This document shows positions 56,988 through 64,000 of a DNA stretch of 64,000 bases, one piece after another (within the stretch, counting starts at the first letter, position 1; each line of letters starts with the position of its first letter). Below the pieces are notes generated by a model. The model searched no databases. It was not told the origin of the DNA and saw only the letters and a list, made by a program, of their open reading frames with translations. Source of the DNA: an uncultured Granulosicoccaceae bacterium (GTDB lineage Bacteria > Pseudomonadota > Gammaproteobacteria > Granulosicoccales > Granulosicoccaceae); the NCBI GenBank assembly GCA_938035525.1, contig CALHOI010000033.1, positions 1 through 64,000 on the forward strand, in the 5' to 3' direction. Position numbers and translations under genes: made by a program.

Positions 56988-59081
56988 ATGGTAACCACCA
57001 CCCAAAGACCCGCCCTCGACTCCTTGCCAATAACCAAGCTCAAGGGTGTCGGGGCGGCTGTTGCCGAGAAACTTGCGGCTTTGGGTTTGCACAACGTACA
57101 AGATGTTTTGTTTCATTTGCCGTTTCGTTATCAGGATAGAACCAAACTGGCCAAGGTAGGTACCTTGCGTCCGGGCAGTGAAGCCGTTATCTCGGTTGAG
57201 GTGGTCATGGCCGATGTTGTCTTCAGAAAGCGTCGCTCGTTAATGGTAAGAGTCAATGATGGTACTGGCTCGTTGATGCTGCGTTTTTTCCATTTTAGTC
57301 AAAAGCAGGTACAACAATTTACCCCCGGTGCTCGTTTGCAATGCTTTGGCGAAGTGCGGCGTGGACCCAGCATGCTTGAAATGGTGCACCCTGAGTATCG
57401 TCTTCAGTCACAAGGTGCGGCACTCGAAGACACGCTAACTCCGTTTTATCCAACAACCGAAGGGGTACAACAACCCACTTTGCGTAAGCTCACCGACCAA
57501 GCCTTGAGCCTGTTGGATGGGCATACCTTGGTCGATTGGATACCTGCTGATCAATTGGCCCAGTCCAATATGCCCGATTTAGTCAGTGCGTTAAAAATGG
57601 TGCACCGACCCACTCAAGGTTCAGATGTTGAGGCATTAATGTCTGGTATGCATCCGGCCCATCGCCGGCTTGCTTTGGAAGAACTGATTGCGCATAGATT
57701 AGGCTTGCGATTGTTGCGCGTGCAAGCGCAGCAAAATCAAGCGCCTGTTATTCCCTCTATCTCTGAACTTGCCGGACAGCTACAAGCATCGCTGAGTTTT
57801 ACACTAACCAGTGCGCAACAACGTGTGCTTAACGAAGTGCTGAGTAATATGGAAACCGGTGAGCCGATGTTGCGCCTGGTGCAGGGTGATGTGGGTGCCG
57901 GTAAAACAATCGTTGCCGCACTTGCCGCAGCACATGCTGTATCGGCTGGTTATCAAGTGGCGCTTATGGCGCCAACGGAAATTCTTGCAGAGCAGCATCT
58001 GCTGAATTTTAGCGAGTGGTTTGAACCGCTGGGCGTTAACGTTGGGTGGCTTTCCGGAAAACTCACCGCAGCTAAACGACGTGATGCCATAGAGTCTGTG
58101 GCAATGGGTCATCAACGCATTGTGGTCGGTACACACGCATTATTTCAAAACGATGTTGAATTTAAAAACCTCGGGTTGGCCATTATCGACGAGCAGCATC
58201 GTTTTGGGGTTCACCAGCGAATGGCGCTACGCAATAAAGGCGCAACCGAGGCAACGCTGCCTCATCAACTAATCATGACCGCAACACCCATCCCCAGAAC
58301 CCTGGCGATGACCGCCTATGCCGATCTGGATTGCTCCATTATCGACGAGTTGCCTCCGGGGCGAAAACCGGTCCAAACCGTCGCCATGGAATCTGCCCGA
58401 CGTGGTGAAGTGGTTGTTGGAGTGGAAAAGGCCATTGCGGCCGGGCGTCAGGTTTATTGGGTCTGCACTTTAATTGAAGAATCCGAGAGCCTGCAAGCCG
58501 AAGCTGCCGAAGATGCTGTGGCCATGCTTACCGAGCTGTTGCCTGATCGGCGAATTGGTTTAGTGCACGGCAGAATGAAGTCGCGTGAAAAAGACACCAT
58601 CATGCAACAATTTAAAGCCCGCGAATTAGATGCATTAGTTGCCACGACTGTGATAGAGGTCGGAGTAGATGTGCCAAATGCGTCACTAATGATTATCGAA
58701 AATGCGGAGCGCCTTGGACTTTCACAGTTGCACCAGCTGCGTGGCCGAGTGGGCAGGGGCAGCGCGCAAAGTAGTTGTGTTTTGCTGTATCAGGCGCCTC
58801 TGTCACAGAACGCAAAGGAACGAATCAGTATCATGAGAAAAACCAACGACGGTTTTGTGATCGCTCAGAAAGACCTTGAAATACGCGGCGCAGGAGAAGT
58901 CCTGGGTACTCGCCAAACCGGACTGGCAGAATTTCGTATTGCTGAGCTTGGTCGCGATAGCGACATGCTCGATACGGTCAGTGATATCGGTGATTTTTTA
59001 CTGGATAACAAGCCGGTGAATGTAAAAGGGTTGATTCGTCGTTGGATAGGCGAAGAACGAAAAGACTACGGTGGCGTGTAA
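56988..59081 (+). CDS. recG: ATP-dependent DNA helicase RecG
   Basis: A 697-residue branch-migration helicase that remodels stalled forks and Holliday junctions. It has the wedge/OB domain (about 15-180), motif I GDVGAGKT, DEQHRFG (DExH motif II), ATPIPRTLAMTAYADLD (motif III), and the late GRVGRGSAQSSC. Length matches the family (about 690). The gene begins 23 bp after ridA and is probably in the same transcript. Confidence 0.96.
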   Translation: MVTTTQRPALDSLPITKLKGVGAAVAEKLAALGLHNVQDVLFHLPFRYQDRTKLAKVGTLRPGSEAVISVEVVMADVVFRKRRSLMVRVNDGTGSLMLRFFHFSQKQVQQFTPGARLQCFGEVRRGPSMLEMVHPEYRLQSQGAALEDTLTPFYPTTEGVQQPTLRKLTDQALSLLDGHTLVDWIPADQLAQSNMPDLVSALKMVHRPTQGSDVEALMSGMHPAHRRLALEELIAHRLGLRLLRVQAQQNQAPVIPSISELAGQLQASLSFTLTSAQQRVLNEVLSNMETGEPMLRLVQGDVGAGKTIVAALAAAHAVSAGYQVALMAPTEILAEQHLLNFSEWFEPLGVNVGWLSGKLTAAKRRDAIESVAMGHQRIVVGTHALFQNDVEFKNLGLAIIDEQHRFGVHQRMALRNKGATEATLPHQLIMTATPIPRTLAMTAYADLDCSIIDELPPGRKPVQTVAMESARRGEVVVGVEKAIAAGRQVYWVCTLIEESESLQAEAAEDAVAMLTELLPDRRIGLVHGRMKSREKDTIMQQFKARELDALVATTVIEVGVDVPNASLMIIENAERLGLSQLHQLRGRVGRGSAQSSCVLLYQAPLSQNAKERISIMRKTNDGFVIAQKDLEIRGAGEVLGTRQTGLAEFRIAELGRDSDMLDTVSDIGDFLLDNKPVNVKGLIRRWIGEERKDYGGV

Positions 59082-59120
59082 CGCATCAATTACTATAACC
59101 AGATCAATCGACTTGATCTT

Positions 59121-59453
59121 GTGGACGAAACATTGAAAAACAATCGTATAGCAGTCAAGTTAATGCTGCCAGATAATGTTGATATGAAAGATCGTTTTTA
59201 CGATTGTGCCCGACGTTTAAAATCCACCCTCGAACGTGAAATGAAGTTTGTATCCACGGTTGGAGAAGATGCACCGCGCCAGGTTGGGCAAGTGGCCAGC
59301 CTAACCGAAATTGATGATGTCATTTGGGTGCGCTTTGTCAGTGACGATGACGTTATGCCGTGTAAGGCACTTATTAAACTGGCTGCCGAGCAATCAAAGT
59401 TGGGTGAGAACGTGTTGGTTTATGTAAACCCCAAACCGATGTTGTCGCTGTAG
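59121..59453 (+). CDS. Small conserved-looking hypothetical protein after recG
   Basis: A 110-residue acidic soluble protein starting with GTG 39 bp behind recG on the same strand. It shows helices (DRFYDCARRLKSTLEREMKF) followed by beta strands (DDVIWVRFVSDDD, ENVLVYVNPKPML). No family was recognised. The gene is likely part of the recG transcript. Start choice is weak because no clear ribosome-binding site precedes the GTG. Confidence 0.6.
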   Translation: MDETLKNNRIAVKLMLPDNVDMKDRFYDCARRLKSTLEREMKFVSTVGEDAPRQVGQVASLTEIDDVIWVRFVSDDDVMPCKALIKLAAEQSKLGENVLVYVNPKPMLSL

Positions 59454-59620
59454 AGTCAGCTTTTTCCTGCTGCGTGAATTGGTCACGATCCAAAATTTAA
59501 TTAAAATAACGCCATCTCTTTTTGACCGAAATTTACTGACCGATTACATGGTGACATTTTAAGATTTAGTGGTGTATGAGGAGGCTGCATAGCAGCCGGC
59601 GCTTATCGATATATTGCCGA

Positions 59621-59688
59621 TTTCAACTTACTCCAAAGCAGACGCTCATAATGGTTAGCTCAACGCAAACTCTGACGCCAAAGCAGAC
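59621..59688. repeat. Array spacer repeat, copy A
   Basis: Contains two direct copies of the core, CTCCAAAGCAGAC at 59631 and GCCAAAGCAGAC at 59677, 46 bp apart. The right core ends 3 bp before the stop codon of the next minus-strand gene (59692). Aligns along its length with copies B and C. Confidence 0.7.
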
Positions 59689-59691
59689 TCC

Positions 59692-60174
59692 TTAGTGTTT
59701 ATTTTTGCGTGCGGATCGCAGAAAAAAAGAAAGCAGCAGAATGATCGCAGTACTAAAAATTGATAGCGCGATTATCTTATTTCTGAATTGATTCTGGTGG
59801 TAAATATTTTCATCATATCCACTCCACGATGTAACATCATCTTTACCACCACGATCGTCAATACCATTTACGCCATACGAGTAAACACCGACTAATTCAC
59901 TTTCAATAATCTTCAATCGGTAGCTGTTACCCCATGGGTCTGCGGTGGTATCGCGTAAGTAAGGACCATCCCAATCCGGATAACTATCTGGCTGATGAAT
60001 TAAAATATTTGGCCAGTCTACTTGTGCTGGGGTGAATCCAATATCTGATATCAACTTTTCCGTAGCATTTGCTAATGTGCCTACAGTTGCGTTTGCTCTA
60101 CCAATCTTCGTGCTACTAGCAAGTACTTGAGACGATATAAAACCTAAAACAAGAACGGCGATGAGTTTCAACAT
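59692..60174 (-). CDS. GspG-like domain protein without pilin N-terminus
   Basis: A 160-residue protein with a signal-like N-terminus (LKLIAVLVLGFISSQVLA), a soluble domain, and a C-terminal membrane helix (IIALSIFSTAIILLLSFFL). The domain follows the type II secretion major pseudopilin C-terminus: GPYLRDTTADPWGNSY, then YSYGVNGIDDRGGKDDVTSW, which corresponds to the calcium loop. A prepilin cleavage motif is absent, so it cannot assemble as a normal pseudopilin. ATG 60174 is preferred over 60219. First of five co-oriented small genes. Confidence 0.65.
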   Translation of the reverse strand: MLKLIAVLVLGFISSQVLASSTKIGRANATVGTLANATEKLISDIGFTPAQVDWPNILIHQPDSYPDWDGPYLRDTTADPWGNSYRLKIIESELVGVYSYGVNGIDDRGGKDDVTSWSGYDENIYHQNQFRNKIIALSIFSTAIILLLSFFLRSARKNKH

Positions 60175-60246
60175 AATTAAAATAAATATGGTCCGCTTGT
60201 GCTGATTTAGCCAAACCACTCTACGCGTATAGAGTCGTCTATCGTC

Positions 60247-60319
60247 GAACTCAATTTACTCCAAGGCGGGCGTTCGTGATATTTAGCCCGACGCGTCCTT
60301 AGTTCCCAAAGCGGACATT
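60247..60319. repeat. Array spacer repeat, copy B
   Basis: Two direct core copies, CTCCAAGGCGGGC at 60259 and TCCCAAAGCGGAC at 60304, 45 bp apart. The right core ends 3 bp before the stop of the frameshifted gene (60320), the same placement as copy A. Shows the same TTTACTCC and GCCCGACGCG context. Confidence 0.7.
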
Positions 60320-60948
60320 TCACCTTGGTCTTTCCAGAGGGAATTGTTCAAGTAGGTCGGCTGGGCATGGCTTGCCATCTAATGTCTTTCCTAAGATAAG
60401 ACAAGCAGCAGTGTCAATCGAATAAACACCTGCTTTCATTTTTTCTATCACGTAATTATTTCTTGCTCGATGATACTCCCAATCTAATACCCTATCGAAT
60501 ATTGCATGGTTTTTCCCATACTGGCCTTTTTTGTAAAAAAATGTTTTTGGTTATAGACAATCAATGTAAATTCCCGCTTTTCAGTTTTTGCAACGCCAAA
60601 AGCGTAACTTCCAAGCACACGCTCTAACTCAGCATCCAATATACATTGCGATAACAATTGATTTGGTAGCTCGATAACAATCTCTCCAATATCTGACATA
60701 TAGCAGACCACCGGCTCCCTATTAGGAGTTCGGGCACCGAAGGCAGAATGGAATTTGTTTGGATTAGAATTGCAAAAATTTCTAGATTGTTGTTGATTTT
60801 TACTAGGCTTGGGTAACTCGGGATGTTGCCATATCTTACCGGAGGGAACGATGGCTTCATCGCAAAAATATCCAGCGACAGCCGGAGAACTTGCCAGGTA
60901 CAAGAGAACAACAAAACAGAATATACTTCGCTTGAGCTGTCTATCCAT
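60320..60948 (-). pseudogene. Exported protein gene with a homopolymer frameshift
   Basis: The frame from ATG 60948 gives a signal peptide (cut near AVAG), Cys-containing mature protein and stops at 60484. The next frame continues coherent coding past that point (KKGQYGKNHAIFDRVLDW, then KTLDGKPCPADLLEQFP) to a stop at 60320, 3 bp from repeat B. One extra base in the A7 run at 60535-60541 (T7 on the coding strand) would join them into about 210 residues. Either a sequencing error or a real decay. No family recognised. Confidence 0.6.
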
Positions 60949-60967
60949 ATTTGGTTCGAGTAAATTC

Positions 60968-61019
60968 AACTAATTTTATTCAACGTCCGCTTCGGGCTTT
61001 TTTTGCTGTCCAATTAGTT
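60968..61019. repeat. Array spacer D with an inverted core and flanking inverted repeat
   Basis: AACTAATT (60968-60975) and AATTAGTT (61012-61019) flank a core GTCCGCTTCGGG at 60985, in the opposite orientation to copies A-C, followed by a T7 run. It sits in the 108-bp gap between two array genes. Confidence 0.5.
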
Positions 61020-61056
61020 ATAGTCGATCAGTCCTTGCCTAATGGGTTCCGGTTGT

Positions 61057-61518
61057 TTAATTACAGAATGCCTCTAATGGTATCGAATAATCGGTTTGAT
61101 GAGGAGATACAATTCCTGGAGGAAGTCCAATGTAGATATACGCCGTCGCTGCATTTTTAGGACTAATTGTAACTTCATATGTGTCAGAATCTGGTGCGTT
61201 TAGATCATTGGGGATAGCGAGGGGCCTGATTTTTGTTATCAACAACAGTTCTGGCGGAGCACTTTTCTTCCCGTGAAGATAATCTCCTATGAATGGCTCA
61301 AATCCATCTAGTTTTTCTTCAGTTAAAAACAACCACACTCGATCTATGGAGAATCGATTTCGTTCCATAGAAAAACTAACAATGCAAAGTTGATTAGAAT
61401 TGGATAGCTCCGATTTTATTTCAATTCCATGTCGATTCTCAGGTGTAACCGTTTTAAAACCATAGGAAAATACCCGTACAGATAAAAATAGTAAAAATAA
61501 AAAACAGCCGATTCTCAT
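61057..61518 (-). CDS. Exported orphan protein in small-gene array
   Basis: A 153-residue protein with a signal sequence (MRIGCFLFLLFLSVRVFS) and a beta-rich mature part (QLCIVSFSMERNRFSIDRVWLFLTEE). Two cysteines could pair. No family was recognised. The ATG at 61518 is preferred because the signal peptide starts there; the frame opens at 61599 with basic sequence that does not look like an N-terminus. Same strand and spacing as its neighbours. Confidence 0.6.
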   Translation of the reverse strand: MRIGCFLFLLFLSVRVFSYGFKTVTPENRHGIEIKSELSNSNQLCIVSFSMERNRFSIDRVWLFLTEEKLDGFEPFIGDYLHGKKSAPPELLLITKIRPLAIPNDLNAPDSDTYEVTISPKNAATAYIYIGLPPGIVSPHQTDYSIPLEAFCN

Positions 61519-61592
61519 GATTTTTAATCCAAATAATGTCAGCTGTTGGCCAGTTTGAGACCGTTGTTTCAGTATAACGTACAGCCGGCGAG

Positions 61593-61606
61593 TCCCCATT
61601 GCGGAC
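61593..61606. repeat. Array spacer core, copy E
   Basis: TCCCCATTGCGGAC, matching the right core of copies B and C, lies 18 bp from the stop of the gene ending at 61625. Only one core is seen here; the left partner is not evident. Confidence 0.5.
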
Positions 61607-61624
61607 CCAGCTACATTAGCATTA

Positions 61625-62014
61625 TTAGCCTTTTAGCTTCCCTGTGCCGGCAGTAATCGCCTCGCAAATAACGTCATAAATCTCATCATAAAACACTATT
61701 TGATAATGCTTACAATTACCTAGGTGCTTGTCGTGGTATGTCTTTAACCATCCAGAATTAAGCACCTCAAATATGGCAGGACGTGATTCGCCGGTTGTTA
61801 AAATTTTGGAGTGTACTTCTTCTGTTGTCATGGAATAGACTTGAATACCTGATATCTTGATATTCTTTAAATTTATATCAGTGTACTCATCATCCGGGTT
61901 GTAGTACTCGAAACCTCTGAGAGTGACGCCGTTATTTCCCCAACGCACGCACTGTAGTTCAGGGCCTCTACCATCATGATAGAACACATTTTCCAATACA
62001 GCCCTTGTTCTCAT
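61625..62014 (-). CDS. Cytosolic orphan protein in small-gene array
   Basis: A 129-residue soluble protein without signal or membrane segments, beginning MRTRAVLENVFYHDG. It has alternating strands (QCVRWGNNGVTLRGFEY, ISGIQVYSMTTE) and ends in a mixed segment with Tyr/His-rich KTYHDKHLGNCKHYQIVFYD. No family or catalytic motif was recognised. The ATG at 62014 is chosen over 62065, whose extra residues are basic and lie within spacer sequence. Confidence 0.5.
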   Translation of the reverse strand: MRTRAVLENVFYHDGRGPELQCVRWGNNGVTLRGFEYYNPDDEYTDINLKNIKISGIQVYSMTTEEVHSKILTTGESRPAIFEVLNSGWLKTYHDKHLGNCKHYQIVFYDEIYDVICEAITAGTGKLKG

Positions 62015-62139
62015 CCTTTTCGAATGCCTCCTTTTAAACGCTGACAAGTGAAATATGAAATTCAATACCTATGACTGGTTTGGGCCGAAAATTACTTTCG
62101 ACAGGCGATAATATTCGTCTGCTTATACAATGGTAGTTG

Positions 62140-62210
62140 ATTTCAGCATACTCCATTGCTGACGTTCGTTAGCTTTGGCTCAAAGCGTACTTTGTCCCCA
62201 AAGCCGCCAT
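62140..62210. repeat. Array spacer repeat, copy C
   Basis: Cores CTCCATTGCTGAC at 62151 and TCCCCAAAGCCGCC at 62195 are 44 bp apart, with the same GATTTCA.C.TACTCC lead-in as copy A. The next minus-strand gene ends about 50 bp further on. Confidence 0.7.
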
Positions 62211-62261
62211 TCGATACCTGCATTTTTCTCAGGTGCAACGTTGCCAAATCAAACAACTTTA

Positions 62262-62609
62262 TTAGATAGGTTTACTGGTAATTTCGTAACTATAAGACTT
62301 AAAAACATAGTTGTCTCTATCTTCAATTTTATCAATTCTTTCGTCATATGGATCAAATGAAATCTCTATTCCATCATCAGTTTGAAATGCTTTTATATGA
62401 GAAATGTACTCTCCCCCAAATCTATCATCCAACAGATCAACTTCTGATGGGTTGAATAGAACTAACTCGATAAGTTCTTTTTCAAATTTCTCAAAAGTAA
62501 GTTTCACTACGCTTTCTTTCTGAATATCCTTAGAAAATTGCGGATACTGGATCTCTAAACTAACCTGTTTCGAATCACGAATAACGGACTCGATTTCAAA
62601 TATTCTCAT
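62262..62609 (-). CDS. Orphan acidic protein in small-gene array
   Basis: A 115-residue acidic soluble protein beginning MRIFEIESVIRDSKQVSL, with beta-strand character and many Asp/Glu/Phe residues (KLTFEKFEKELIELVLF, IEISFDPYDERIDKIEDRD). It could be an immunity-type or nuclease-inhibitor-like small protein by composition, but no family was recognised. The ATG at 62609 is preferred because the upstream 17 codons fall inside spacer sequence. Confidence 0.5.
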   Translation of the reverse strand: MRIFEIESVIRDSKQVSLEIQYPQFSKDIQKESVVKLTFEKFEKELIELVLFNPSEVDLLDDRFGGEYISHIKAFQTDDGIEISFDPYDERIDKIEDRDNYVFKSYSYEITSKPI

Positions 62610-62630
62610 TTGAATTGGTACCTTTCCTGC

Positions 62631-62644
62631 GTCCGCGTTGGGCC
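62631..62644. repeat. Array spacer core, copy F (inverted)
   Basis: GTCCGCGTTGGGCC, the core in the same orientation as copy D, lies just upstream of the 62262-62609 gene and ends the array before the LuxR-type regulator gene. Confidence 0.45.
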
Positions 62645-62719
62645 GAAATCTGCCATCCAATGCAGGATAGTCGATAGGCGGGATCGATCCCTAAAGGGGA
62701 CCACCACAGTAGTCTCAAG

Positions 62720-63253
62720 CTAATGAGGCATTGTGTCGGGGTTAGGATTAAAAACATCCTCAAAGAACCAGCCGGCCAACTCATGCCGTCCTGATAACCC
62801 CGCCTTTCTGTATACGTTTGCCGCGTGCTGTCTGGCTGTTTTTTCTTTTGTATTTCTTAGCTGTGCCACTTCCCGAAACGAAAGGCCTTTTATAAGGCAC
62901 ATGGCAATTTCCTGCTCGGCTGGTGTTAGTTGCCATGCACTGAATTGTTTTTGTACCACTGCTCGGTATTGATTGCCGATTGTTTGGTCGTCGTCGTCAA
63001 GCTTGCCGCGCACAGATTCAAGCTGTTGTTTCAACGCTCTTAATGATCTCATTTGTTTGAGATAGTCTAAGCAGAACAATACCGATACCACAATTCCGAG
63101 GATGAACAGAACGATGTCATCAAACATCTCAAACCATCCTTCACCAGCGGCGATTTCACTCACTAATTCAAACAGGCTCGATATAACCACCACGACTAAA
63201 AGCACTGCAAAGAGCTTGCTTTGAATTGAAACTGAATTAAAGGCGAGATTCAT
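62720..63253 (-). CDS. Membrane-anchored LuxR-type regulator
   Basis: A 177-residue protein with two N-terminal membrane helices (about 13-33 and 45-64), a short coiled-coil linker (LKQQLESVRGKLDDDD), and a C-terminal LuxR helix-turn-helix (about 108-165: LTPAEQEIAMCLIKGLSFREVAQLRNTKEKTARQHAANVY). This is the layout of one-piece membrane regulators without a response-regulator receiver. AGAGG lies 5 bp before the ATG. Divergent from the di-heme peroxidase gene, which it may control. Confidence 0.8.
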   Translation of the reverse strand: MNLAFNSVSIQSKLFAVLLVVVVISSLFELVSEIAAGEGWFEMFDDIVLFILGIVVSVLFCLDYLKQMRSLRALKQQLESVRGKLDDDDQTIGNQYRAVVQKQFSAWQLTPAEQEIAMCLIKGLSFREVAQLRNTKEKTARQHAANVYRKAGLSGRHELAGWFFEDVFNPNPDTMPH

Positions 63254-63289
63254 TGTTGCCTCTGTATTGGTCGCATAAACAATAGCTTA

Positions 63290-63312
63290 GCAGTATCGCA
63301 CATGTGTACTGC
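63290..63312. promoter_or_regulatory. Inverted repeat between the LuxR-type gene and the peroxidase gene
   Basis: GCAGTA (63290-63295) and TACTGC (63307-63312) flank an 11-bp spacer containing CACATGTG. The site lies 36 bp upstream of the LuxR-type gene and 117 bp upstream of the peroxidase gene. Possible autoregulatory operator. Confidence 0.4.
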
Positions 63313-63429
63313 GTGGTTTATCGGACAAATGTCCCATGAGAAATAATGGTTCCAGAGCATTTGTGCTCTGTTCGCCGCCAATCATTGTGTCGACAATTCC
63401 CTTTCAATTTGCAATCCGGAGTTTGATAG

Positions 63430-64000
63430 ATGAATACCTTACTGCCCAAATCAGGCTGCTTGGCCGTTTTGTTGATTGCGATGGGATGCGAGCAATTTTC
63501 ACCCGCACCAGTCGAATTTGACAACAGCGATGTTATTGAGCTTGGTGACGTTCACACACTGGACATACGAGGCACGGTTATATCATCGTTACCCAAGGCA
63601 GCTCCGCTCATTGATGAAGAGAAATCGGCCTTAGGCAAGCTGCTTTTCTGGGATCCTGTTCTCTCGGGAAATCAGGATGTGGCTTGTGCTACCTGTCATC
63701 TCCCTTCTAATGGTTACGGTGATGGTTTAACGCGATCGATTGGCGTTGGTGGCGTTGGACGAGGTACGCAAAGAGTGCCCGGTGATTTTGAGCCGGTACC
63801 AAGAAACGCGCAGTCGTTAATTAACGTTTTCTGGAACGGCATTAATGAGGCAGGGCTGTTCGATCCTCAGCAAGCTCCCATGTTTTGGGATAATCGCGCC
63901 GTAAGCTTACACGAGCAGGCGCTGGACCCATTAAAGTCCGAACTTGAAATGCGTGGTTCGAGTATCAGCGAAGAAGACATTATTCCCGAAATTCTTAGCC
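63430..64000 (+). CDS. Di-heme cytochrome c peroxidase/MauG family protein, N-terminal part (runs off window)
   Basis: 190 codons are visible. The N-terminus is a lipoprotein-like signal (LAVLLIAMGC, Cys about 20), then LGKLLFWDPVLSGNQDVACATCH, the first heme motif CxxCH, followed by GYGDGLTRSIGVGG and the PRNAQSLINVFWNG block typical of the CCP/MauG family. These periplasmic enzymes reduce hydrogen peroxide or oxidise protein side chains. CCGGAG lies 8 bp before the ATG. The second heme site is beyond the window. Confidence 0.88.
   Translation, partial: MNTLLPKSGCLAVLLIAMGCEQFSPAPVEFDNSDVIELGDVHTLDIRGTVISSLPKAAPLIDEEKSALGKLLFWDPVLSGNQDVACATCHLPSNGYGDGLTRSIGVGGVGRGTQRVPGDFEPVPRNAQSLINVFWNGINEAGLFDPQQAPMFWDNRAVSLHEQALDPLKSELEMRGSSISEEDIIPEILS

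Noticed and set aside
59454-62720. Classical integron array with attC sites
   Set aside because: The spacer modules do not show the paired RYYYAAC/GTTRRRY core sites and no integron integrase is in the window. The cassette-like layout is kept as a finding, not as an integron.

Overview
The window reads as chromosomal DNA of a free-living, aerobic gammaproteobacterium, probably marine. The clues are the gmk-rpoZ-spoT-ridA-recG order, the glmU-glmS pair, an envC-ctpA pair, YchJ, DUF3301 and DUF1244 proteins, and secreted glycosidases. The genus cannot be fixed from sequence alone. Base composition is near 50% GC and coding density is high. No rRNA, tRNA, CRISPR array, prophage or transposase was recognised.

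Layout: 0-0.3 kb holds the edge of a vapBC toxin-antitoxin operon with a palindromic operator. 0.6-4 kb is glmU-glmS (UDP-GlcNAc synthesis) ending in a terminator. 4-7.1 kb carries two transporters and a DsbA-fold isomerase. 7.2-11.2 kb encodes envelope and secreted proteins: a GH16 glucanase whose catalytic domain is interrupted by three FN3-like modules, a small lipoprotein, and a repeat-rich lipoprotein with a peptidoglycan-binding end. 11.2-15.1 kb holds an EamA exporter, HIT protein and hydroxyacid-oxoacid transhydrogenase operon, with ada divergent. 15.2-19.2 kb carries ctpA, envC and two membrane proteins, one a putative metalloprotease. 19.5-30.9 kb is mixed housekeeping: pepN, a cold-shock protein, an MFS-PlsC fusion, a Nudix hydrolase, a sulfurtransferase, fadD, ychJ, a GH114 lipoprotein and DUF proteins. 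31.2-40.3 kb is a TCA-cycle block: an isocitrate dehydrogenase-like gene, sucA, sucB, lpd, sucC and sucD, closed by a strong terminator.

40.3-53.1 kb is more accessory. It holds an acetyltransferase, a DMT exporter, a threonine aldolase, a fused membrane/spermidine-synthase-like protein, and a tightly overlapping catabolic operon (NicX-like ring-cleavage dioxygenase, alpha/beta hydrolase, acyl-CoA dehydrogenase, AMP-dependent ligase). The ligase reading frame begins in a 15-bp tandem repeat. 53.2-59.5 kb is the conserved gmk-rpoZ-spoT-ridA-recG block.

59.5-62.7 kb differs from the rest. Five small orphan genes lie on one strand, separated by AT-richer spacers that repeatedly carry a GTCCGCTTTGGG-like core. 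In three spacers the core occurs as a direct pair about 45 bp apart. Two of these pairs end only 3 bp past a stop codon. One array gene has a homopolymer frameshift and another has a GspG-like domain without a pilin N-terminus. This cassette-like array, the interrupted GH16 enzyme and the NicX-like operon are the best candidates for undescribed biology. The window ends in a membrane-anchored LuxR-type regulator and a divergent, truncated di-heme peroxidase gene.
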